This document shows positions 25,356 through 31,183 of a stretch of 31,183 nucleotides of DNA, in pieces (position 1 is the first letter of the stretch; every line of letters begins with the position of its first letter). The stretch comes from Oscillospiraceae bacterium. Lineage in GTDB: Bacteria; Bacillota_A; Clostridia; Oscillospirales; CAG-272. The stretch is taken from the NCBI GenBank assembly GCA_015064665.1, contig SVRU01000025.1, forward strand, positions 1 to 31,183. The letters run 5' to 3'. Both the position numbers and the translations under genes were made by a program. A model generated the notes under the pieces. That model made no database searches and had not been told where the DNA came from. It worked only from the letters and a program-made list of their open reading frames with translations.

Positions 25356-25889
25356 ATTAGCACTAATAACAGCAAAGATCTGCCGATCAATGACGAGATC
25401 AAGGTTCCTGAAGTAAGAGTTATAGGCTCTAATAATGAACAGCTTGGTATAATGAAGATTGAAGATGCCAAAAACTACGCTTACAACAACGGAGTTGATT
25501 TGGTTCTTATCGTTCCGAATGCCGCTCCGCCCGTATGTCGCGCAATTGATTACGGTAAGTTCTGTTTTGAGCGCGACAAGAGAGAAAAAGAAGCCAAGAA
25601 AAAGCAGGTTATAGTTAAGGTAAAGGAAGTGCAGTTGTCCTGCCGTATTGAAAAGCACGATTTCGAGACACGCGTAAATCATGCCAAAAAGTTTTTGTCC
25701 GAGGGAAATAAGGTTAAGGCCGTAGTTCGTTTCAAGGGCCGCGAGATGTCGCATATGGAGCTTGGACGCGAGGTAATCGAGAAATTCGAGGAGGCCTGCG
25801 CAGGATTTGGCGTAGCCGAAAAGAAACCTTCTCTTGACGGCCGTTTTATGTCCATCACAATTGCTCCCGTTAAGCAGGAGAAAAAGTAA
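25356..25889 (+). CDS. infC: Translation initiation factor IF-3, ATT start
   Basis: A 177-residue IF-3 that binds the 30S subunit, keeps it from joining 50S too early and checks the start codon and initiator tRNA. No ATG, GTG or TTG is suitably placed after the ribosome site: GGAGG (25342-25346) lies 9 bases before ATT at 25356, in frame with STNNSKDLPINDEIKVPEVR, a typical IF-3 start. IF-3 genes are well known for AUU-type starts, which IF-3 itself selects against, giving autoregulation. N-domain (to about 80), basic linker (REKEAKKKQVIVKVKEVQ) and C-domain (to KQEKK) are complete. It heads the infC-rpmI-rplT operon behind the L20-type leader. Confidence 0.95.
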   Translation: MSTNNSKDLPINDEIKVPEVRVIGSNNEQLGIMKIEDAKNYAYNNGVDLVLIVPNAAPPVCRAIDYGKFCFERDKREKEAKKKQVIVKVKEVQLSCRIEKHDFETRVNHAKKFLSEGNKVKAVVRFKGREMSHMELGREVIEKFEEACAGFGVAEKKPSLDGRFMSITIAPVKQEKK

Positions 25890-25935
25890 TAGTTATTAAA
25901 AAAGGGTAAAACCCAAGTAAAAAGGAGAATATATT

Positions 25936-26130
25936 ATGGGAAAAATCAAAACACATAAAGCTTCAGCTAAGAGATTTTCTCTCACAGGAAGCGGCAAAGT
26001 AAAGATGTCGCACAACAACCACCGTCACAACCTCGGTCTTAAGACCGCAAAGCGTAAGAGAGGTCTTCGCAAGGGCGCTATACTCAGCGAGTGCTTCGCA
26101 CCTACTTACAGAAGCCTTATTCAGAAGTAA
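25936..26130 (+). CDS. rpmI: 50S ribosomal protein L35
   Basis: A 64-residue, strongly basic protein beginning MGKIKTHKASAKRF and ending in APTYRSLIQK, the usual L35 length and pattern. AAGGAG lies 8 bases before the ATG. It stands between infC and rplT, the invariant order of this operon. Confidence 0.97.
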   Translation: MGKIKTHKASAKRFSLTGSGKVKMSHNNHRHNLGLKTAKRKRGLRKGAILSECFAPTYRSLIQK

Positions 26131-26166
26131 TAAGGGCAAACGAGAAAATAAGAAGGAGAATATAAA

Positions 26167-26520
26167 ATGGCAAGAGTTAAGGGCGCTATAATGACGCGCA
26201 AGAGAAGAAAGAGCGTACTCAAGGCAGCTAAGGGTTACTGGGGCGCTAAATCAAAGCATTTCAAGATGGCGAAGCAGGCCGTTCTCAAGAGCGGTAACTA
26301 TGCTTACATTGGCCGTAAGCAGAAGAAGAGAGATTTTCGTTCTCTCTGGATTGCAAGAATTTCTGCTCAGGCTAAGGTTTGCGGCATGAATTATTCAACA
26401 CTTATGCACGGTCTTAAGGTTGCAGGTATCGATCTTAACCGTAAGATGCTTGCAGAGATCGCAGTTAGCGACAAGGAAGCTTTTGCAGTTATCTGCGAAA
26501 AAGCTAAAGCTGCACTTTAA
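26167..26520 (+). CDS. rplT: 50S ribosomal protein L20
   Basis: A 117-residue basic protein ([15 protein letters not shown], then long helices with [15 protein letters not shown]), the usual L20 length. It binds 23S rRNA early in 50S assembly and, in Bacillota, also binds the leader of its own operon to stop transcription. The upstream region GAAGGAGAATATAAA closely mirrors that of rpmI. A terminator follows 13 bases after the stop. Confidence 0.97.
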   Translation: MARVKGAIMTRKRRKSVLKAAKGYWGAKSKHFKMAKQAVLKSGNYAYIGRKQKKRDFRSLWIARISAQAKVCGMNYSTLMHGLKVAGIDLNRKMLAEIAVSDKEAFAVICEKAKAAL

Positions 26521-26532
26521 TATGAATTTTGT

Positions 26533-26566
26533 CCCGGTTTTCCGAACAGGCAAACCGGGCTTTTTT
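26533..26566 (+). terminator. Intrinsic terminator of infC-rpmI-rplT
   Basis: CCCGGTTT (26533-26540) pairs with AAACCGGG (26552-26559), followed by C and six T. It is placed directly after rplT. Confidence 0.92.
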
Positions 26567-26596
26567 AATTTTCAGTAATCTTGTTGGAGTTATAAA

Positions 26597-27436
26597 ATGA
26601 TTATTTACAGCGATATAATTTCAAGCAGAAATAATAATACTGTAAAATGGGCTGCATCTCTTGCGCAGAAGAAGGGACGTGATAGTTCATCATGCTTTAT
26701 TGCCGAGGGGGAAAAGCTTTCGCTCGAAGCACTCGATGCGGGTTTGCCCGTGACACACATTTTTATTTCAGAAAGTAAAAAGGCTTTCGTTATGGAGAAG
26801 CTTTCAGGATATATTTCGGATACGTTTTATGAAAAAACCGAGCTTATTACTCTTTCAGATGGAGCGTTTGAAAAAATTTCAACGGAAAATGCGCCCCAGG
26901 GTATTATAAGTGTAATAAAATATCTTGACTTTTTCCGCGATATTGATATAATATATAAGGAAGACTTTTTTGTTTTGCCAAGCGAAAGGATAATAATTCT
27001 TTGCTCTGTGCGTGATCCGGGCAATCTCGGCGCAGTTATAAGAAGCGCTGCGGCTTTTGGCGTCGAACATATAATTATTACTGCCGATTCTGCGGATATT
27101 TACAATCCCAAGACCGTAAGAAGTGCTATGGGCAGTCTTTTTCGCGTTAAAATCTCTATTGTAAAAGATATATCTTCCTTTGTAACGGCTTTGATTGATA
27201 CGGGGAGAAGGGTTTTTGCTGCTGAGCTTTCCGATGGCGCCCGTTCCGTTTTTGAGGTTGCTTTAAAGCCCACCGATGCGATAATCATCGGCAACGAAGG
27301 CCACGGCATTCCAAAGGAGTTATCTAATCAAGCGTCAGGAAGCGTATTTATTCCGATTTCCAAAAAAACCGAATCCTTGAACGCAGCTGTTGCTGCCGCA
27401 GTTTTTATGTGGGAGCAAAGTAAACAAACATTATGA
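26597..27436 (+). CDS. SpoU/TrmH-family RNA 2'-O-methyltransferase
   Basis: A 279-residue SPOUT methyltransferase of the RlmB/YsgA kind. An N-terminal substrate-binding domain (about 1-100, SRNNNTVKWAASLAQKKGR, FIAEGEKLSLEAL) precedes the knotted SpoU domain. That domain shows motif 1 RDPGNLGAVIRSAAAFG, motif 2 IIIGNEGHGIPKEL and motif 3 ISKKTESLNAAVAAAVF. It uses SAM to methylate a ribose in rRNA or tRNA; the target is not known. GGAG stands 7 bases before the ATG. It begins 30 bases past the rplT terminator, with no obvious promoter of its own, and its stop lies in the ribosome site of dprA. Confidence 0.88.
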   Translation: MIIYSDIISSRNNNTVKWAASLAQKKGRDSSSCFIAEGEKLSLEALDAGLPVTHIFISESKKAFVMEKLSGYISDTFYEKTELITLSDGAFEKISTENAPQGIISVIKYLDFFRDIDIIYKEDFFVLPSERIIILCSVRDPGNLGAVIRSAAAFGVEHIIITADSADIYNPKTVRSAMGSLFRVKISIVKDISSFVTALIDTGRRVFAAELSDGARSVFEVALKPTDAIIIGNEGHGIPKELSNQASGSVFIPISKKTESLNAAVAAAVFMWEQSKQTL

Positions 27437-27443
27437 GGTAAAT

Positions 27444-28703
27444 ATGGACGAGCTTTTATATACCGTGTGGCTTTCTCTGGCGTGTACACCCGGTTCAGAA
27501 ACCTTTATTAAGCTTTTAAATAAATTTAATAATTCTTTCGGTATATATTCCGCGACCCCCGAAGCAATTGCGTCATGCATAAGCTCTAAATCCAAAGACT
27601 ATAATTCATTAACCGATAAATCCACTAAAAAAGCAGAAGAAATTTTGAATTTTTGTAAAAGCAAAAAGGTCGGAATACTAACTTATTTCGATAAAAATTA
27701 TCCCGACTCGCTGAAAAACATTAAAAATCCGCCTGTTCTCCTTTATTACAGAGGAGTGTTGCCGGATTTTAATAATAATTTCTTCGTTTCGGTAGTCGGT
27801 ACCAGACGTAATTCCGATTACGGAAGAAAAAATACCTTTAAAATATCTTCTGATATTGCAAAAGCGGGCGCAACGGTCGTTTCGGGTATGGCTATCGGAA
27901 TTGACGGAGTTGCTCTTGCCGGTGCTTTAGCTGCGGGCAGGTCTACGGTTGCTGTAATAGGCAGCGGTATCGACGTTTGCTATCCACCGCAGCATAAAAG
28001 ACTTGCTAGAGAAATCGTCAAAGAGGGCTGCGTTTTTACGGAATACGCGCCCGGAACCCGACCGCTAAAACACAATTTCCCGAAAAGAAACCGCATAATT
28101 AGCGCTCTTTCTTCTGCAACGGTCGTTATGGAGGGCGATGAAAGAAGCGGTTCGTTAATTACGGCAAGATGCGCATTCGAGCAAGGGCGAAAGGTTTACG
28201 CATTTCCCGGAAACGTCGGAAACCGCGGAAGCGAGGCATCAAACCTCCTTATAAAAAACGGCGCGGCTCTCATAACCTCGGCGGACGATATAATTCGTGA
28301 TTTTGATAAAATTTCACCGTCAAAGCTCAATCCGCATCTTCTCTCGAAGCATTCTCTTTTAAATATGAACGAGGTGCTTTGCGAGTTTGAGGTTTCATGC
28401 GTCGCTCCGAGCGACGACATTTTCAGAACAACGAGAAAAAAGAAGAAGAGTGAAAACAGGGAAGCTTCTGTTTCATCTTCCGATAACGTTAATTCATCTT
28501 CGAAAAAGAACGAAGTTATTTCAACTCTTAATCCGTCCTGCGCGTCGCTTTATAATAAAATACCCGAAAATTCGGATTGCTCAATTGACAGACTCGTCGA
28601 CGTTGAGCATAATCTCCGCGATGTAATGCAGGGGATTTTAAAGCTTGAAATTTTAGGCGTTGTTACTATGTTACCCGGTGACAGAGTTAAACGCAATCAA
28701 TAA
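27444..28703 (+). CDS. dprA: DNA-protecting protein DprA
   Basis: A 419-residue protein starting at ATG 27444, with GAGG 5 bases upstream; a longer in-frame reading would begin inside the methyltransferase gene. The Rossmann-like core (about 115-295) has VVGTRRNSDYG, VVSGMAIGIDGVA, GSGIDVCYPPQH, PLKHNFPKRNRIIS and MEGDERSGSLITA, all DprA landmarks. A Lys/Ser-rich linker (about 330-355) leads to a C-terminal winged helix. DprA binds single-stranded DNA and loads RecA in natural transformation; it is kept in many bacteria not known to be competent. The smf/dprA - topA - trmFO order is as in B. subtilis. Confidence 0.94.
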   Translation: MDELLYTVWLSLACTPGSETFIKLLNKFNNSFGIYSATPEAIASCISSKSKDYNSLTDKSTKKAEEILNFCKSKKVGILTYFDKNYPDSLKNIKNPPVLLYYRGVLPDFNNNFFVSVVGTRRNSDYGRKNTFKISSDIAKAGATVVSGMAIGIDGVALAGALAAGRSTVAVIGSGIDVCYPPQHKRLAREIVKEGCVFTEYAPGTRPLKHNFPKRNRIISALSSATVVMEGDERSGSLITARCAFEQGRKVYAFPGNVGNRGSEASNLLIKNGAALITSADDIIRDFDKISPSKLNPHLLSKHSLLNMNEVLCEFEVSCVAPSDDIFRTTRKKKKSENREASVSSSDNVNSSSKKNEVISTLNPSCASLYNKIPENSDCSIDRLVDVEHNLRDVMQGILKLEILGVVTMLPGDRVKRNQ

Positions 28704-28705
28704 CG

Positions 28706-28737
28706 AAAGGCAGCGGATTATTCCGCTTTGATTTATG
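28706..28737 (+). promoter_or_regulatory. topA translation start region with a hairpin between SD and ATG
   Basis: AAAGG (28706-28710) is 24 bases before the topA ATG, too far for normal use. AGCGGA-TTAT-TCCGCT (28712-28727) forms a 6-bp hairpin between them. Folded, it leaves 8 bases between AAAGG and ATG, a normal spacing. No other ribosome site is seen. Confidence 0.5.
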
Positions 28738-30993
28738 GCAAATTTAGTAATAGTGGAGTCGCCTGCAAAGGCAAATACTATCAAAGGATATCTTGGCTCC
28801 GGTTACAAGGTAATAGCGTCAAAGGGACACGTGCGCGATCTGCCGAAAAGCTCCCTTGGTATAGACGTTGAAAACGGTTTTGCGCCGCATTATATTAATA
28901 TACGTGGAAAAGGCGACGTAATTAAAGAGCTAAAAAAAGAGGCAAAGAGTGCAAAAAAAATTTATCTTGCAACCGACCCTGACCGCGAGGGAGAGGCAAT
29001 ATCCTGGCATATAGCTACGCAGCTTGGAATTCCCGCTGACAAGGAGTGCAGAATAACCTTTAACGAAACAACCCGTGATGCCGTTAAAGAAGCGATAAAG
29101 CACCCGCGCAAAATCAACGAGGATCTTGTAAATTCTCAGCAAGCAAGACGAATTCTTGATAGACTCGTCGGATTCAGCGTTAGTGAGATTTTATGGAAAA
29201 AAGTTAAAAGCGGTCTTTCTGCAGGACGCGTTCAATCGGTTGCTACGAGAATAATTACCGAAAAGGAAGCCGAAATAAGAGCCTTTGTTCCTCAGGAATA
29301 TTGGACTATAGAAGCCGTTTTAAACGAAAGCAACGGAGAAAAGATTTTAGCAAGATTTTACGGCGATAAGAAAAATAAAATTAAAATAGAAAACGAATCC
29401 GATGCGCGCATTATAGAAGAAAAAATTAAAGAGGGCGTCTTTACCGTTTCGCTTGTTAAGCATAGCGAAAAGCAAAAACAGCCCGCTCCGCCATTTACAA
29501 CCTCAACGCTTCAACAAGAAGCTTCAAGAAAGCTCGGATTCCAGACGCAAAAGACGATGAAGGTTGCCCAAGAGCTTTACGAGGGTCTTAATCTTGGAGC
29601 CGAGTTCGGCGGTTTTCAGGGCCTTATCACCTATATGCGTACCGACTCTTTGAGAATTTCCCCCATAGCGCAAAATTCTGCCGCTGAATTTATCACACAG
29701 AATTACGGAGCCGATGCATTGCCTCCGTCAAGAAGAAATTATAAAAGCAACTCAACTGCTCAGGATGCACACGAAGCTATCCGTCCGTCAAACGTTTATA
29801 TTCAGCCTAAGAACGTAAGAAAGGCTCTTACCTCTGATCAATACAAGCTTTATAAGCTTATCTGGGAGCGTTTTATCGCAAGTCAGATGCAGGCTGCAGT
29901 CCTTGATACTGTATCTATTGATATAGAAAATTCCGGTTATATTTTTAAATCCGGAGGTTATATTATTAAATCTTTGGGATATATGGCTGTTTATGATAAC
30001 AGAGAAGAGGACGCTGACGAATCAACTAATCTTTCAAGACTTCCCGACGTTAAGAAAAAACAGGTTTTGTCAGCTGATTCTATAAAGATGGAACAGCATT
30101 TTACCGAGCCTCCCGCAAGATTTACGGAAGCTTCGCTGGTAAAATTCCTTGAGGAAAACGGAATCGGAAGACCTTCTACCTATGCGACCATAATTTCCAC
30201 CATTATTGCTAGAAATTATATTAAGCGCGACGGAAAGGCTCTCATGGCTACCGAGCTTGGCGAGGTTACTACGGGATTTATGAAGGAAAATTTCCCGGAT
30301 ATCGTCGACTATGAGTTTACAGCTTACATGGAGTCAAGTCTTGATTCTATCGAAAGCGGTGATAATACCATAAACGGTGTTCTTGAATCCTTTTATAAAA
30401 AATTTGAAAAGGATCTTGAAGCAGCATCCGAGGTTGATAAAACCTACAATCTTCAGCCCGCGGTTGAGGAAAGCAACGTTGTATGTGAAAAATGCGGACT
30501 TAAAATGGTGTATAAAAACGGAAAGTTTGGAAGATTCCTTGCCTGTCCGAGCTATCCTGCTTGCAGAAACACTAAGGCGATTGATAAAAACGGCAACGTC
30601 GTGGAGCCTGCTATTCAAAAGGTTGTTTATGCCGGATTTGACTGTGAGACGTGCGGCGGAAAGATGATTGAAAAGCACGGCCGTTACGGAGTCTTTTATG
30701 CATGTGAGAATTATCCCGCATGTAAAAATACAAAACAAAAAACAACCGACATTGACGTCTGTTGTCCTCGTTGCTCATCAAAAATTCTCCTTCGCTACGG
30801 AAAGGGAAATACTTTGTTTTACAGCTGTGAAAAATATCCCGAATGTGATTTTTCATCATGGGATACGCCTCTTTCCGAAAAGTGCCCGGATTGCGGTGAG
30901 ATGCTTTTCTACCGAAAGAGCCGCAAATCCGTAATATGCAAGAAAAAGGGATGCGGATATAAGCGTGAAGAAGAAATTGCGGTGAAAGAATAA
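28735..30993 (+). CDS. topA: DNA topoisomerase I with four zinc-ribbon modules
   Basis: A 752-residue type IA topoisomerase that relaxes negative supercoils through a single-strand break. The TOPRIM domain begins at [14 protein letters not shown] (Glu8) and holds DPDREGE (81-87). [15 protein letters not shown] lies near 160-174. The catalytic tyrosine is Tyr300 in ITYMRTDS. Later, [14 protein letters not shown] is the conserved domain I/III motif. The C-terminus has four cysteine clusters: near 584-613, 639-668 and 681-710 (CxxC with CxxxPxC), and a shorter one near 719-739 (CPDCGE to CKKKGC). The gene follows dprA after 31 bases and its TAA overlaps the trmFO ATG by one base. Confidence 0.97.
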   Translation: MANLVIVESPAKANTIKGYLGSGYKVIASKGHVRDLPKSSLGIDVENGFAPHYINIRGKGDVIKELKKEAKSAKKIYLATDPDREGEAISWHIATQLGIPADKECRITFNETTRDAVKEAIKHPRKINEDLVNSQQARRILDRLVGFSVSEILWKKVKSGLSAGRVQSVATRIITEKEAEIRAFVPQEYWTIEAVLNESNGEKILARFYGDKKNKIKIENESDARIIEEKIKEGVFTVSLVKHSEKQKQPAPPFTTSTLQQEASRKLGFQTQKTMKVAQELYEGLNLGAEFGGFQGLITYMRTDSLRISPIAQNSAAEFITQNYGADALPPSRRNYKSNSTAQDAHEAIRPSNVYIQPKNVRKALTSDQYKLYKLIWERFIASQMQAAVLDTVSIDIENSGYIFKSGGYIIKSLGYMAVYDNREEDADESTNLSRLPDVKKKQVLSADSIKMEQHFTEPPARFTEASLVKFLEENGIGRPSTYATIISTIIARNYIKRDGKALMATELGEVTTGFMKENFPDIVDYEFTAYMESSLDSIESGDNTINGVLESFYKKFEKDLEAASEVDKTYNLQPAVEESNVVCEKCGLKMVYKNGKFGRFLACPSYPACRNTKAIDKNGNVVEPAIQKVVYAGFDCETCGGKMIEKHGRYGVFYACENYPACKNTKQKTTDIDVCCPRCSSKILLRYGKGNTLFYSCEKYPECDFSSWDTPLSEKCPDCGEMLFYRKSRKSVICKKKGCGYKREEEIAVKE

Positions 30994-31183
30994 TGGCAGA
31001 AAATACAACAATCAGAGTTATCGGCGCAGGTCTTGCGGGCTGTGAAGCCGCATGGCAGGCTGCAAAGCTCGGCGTTCGCGTTGAACTTTACGAAATGAAG
31101 CCAAAAAAGTTTTCGCCCGCACACCATAGTGCAGGCTTTGCCGAGCTTGTATGCTCAAATTCATTGCGTTCAAATCAGCTGAA
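30993..31183 (+). CDS. trmFO: Folate/FAD-dependent tRNA m5U54 methyltransferase, 5' end (partial)
   Basis: The first 63 codons of a gene running off the right edge. The start is the ATG at 30993-30995, sharing its A with the topA stop. The N-terminal FAD-binding dinucleotide motif [16 protein letters not shown] (about 9-24) is followed by ELYEMKP and by [15 protein letters not shown], a signature of TrmFO (Gid). TrmFO uses methylenetetrahydrofolate and FADH2 to make ribothymidine at tRNA position 54. The topA - trmFO order is as in B. subtilis. Confidence 0.95.
   Translation, partial: MAENTTIRVIGAGLAGCEAAWQAAKLGVRVELYEMKPKKFSPAHHSAGFAELVCSNSLRSNQL

Noticed and set aside
25143..25754. Open frame of 203 codons on the minus strand across the infC leader
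   Set aside because: It covers the consensus promoter, the L20-type leader and most of infC on the opposite strand; all three have better explanations.

Overview
The window looks like chromosomal core sequence from an anaerobic, low-to-moderate GC member of Bacillota, class Clostridia, probably gut-associated. The evidence is gene order. Several blocks match the Bacillus/Clostridium arrangement: miaB - YlbF/YmcA-like - mutS - mutL; lon - engB; scpA - scpB with dacB and rluB; infC - rpmI - rplT; and dprA - topA - trmFO. Ribosome binding sites are AGGAGG-like, and promoters are of the sigma-A type (TTGACA-17-TATAAT). I could not place it to genus. No rRNA, tRNA, insertion sequence, prophage or CRISPR array is visible.

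Layout. (1) 1-830, minus: the start of an iron-sulfur scaffold-like gene, preceded in transcription by pduL (phosphotransacylase), whose promoter -35 box lies inside the terminator of the next operon. (2) 843-5691, minus: a catabolic operon with two sugar isomerase-like TIM barrels, two Gfo/Idh/MocA oxidoreductases and an SDR of the D-mannonate oxidoreductase type. It is divergent from an AraC-family regulator (5801-6637). This is the least understood part of the window and the best candidate for an undescribed pathway. (3) 6627-8486, plus: dxs, overlapping the regulator gene by 11 bases. (4) 8491-16250, plus: miaB - ylbF-like - mutS - mutL - tgt (tRNA modification and mismatch repair), starting at a promoter that predicts a leaderless miaB mRNA and ending at a bidirectional terminator. 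(5) 16259-25101, minus: a long co-directional run read as lon, engB, M50 protease, scpA, scpB, DUF2953, gerW/ytfJ, dacB, rluB and a small GNAT-like gene. (6) 25172-26566, plus: infC - rpmI - rplT behind a consensus promoter and an L20-type attenuation leader; infC starts with ATT. (7) 26597-31183, plus: a SpoU/TrmH methyltransferase, dprA, topA and the start of trmFO.

Together regions 3-7 are housekeeping: isoprenoid precursor synthesis, tRNA and rRNA modification, mismatch repair, chromosome condensation and topology, proteolysis, translation initiation and cell wall trimming. Region 2 is an accessory sugar module with local transcriptional control and no transporter, kinase or glycosidase of its own inside the window.
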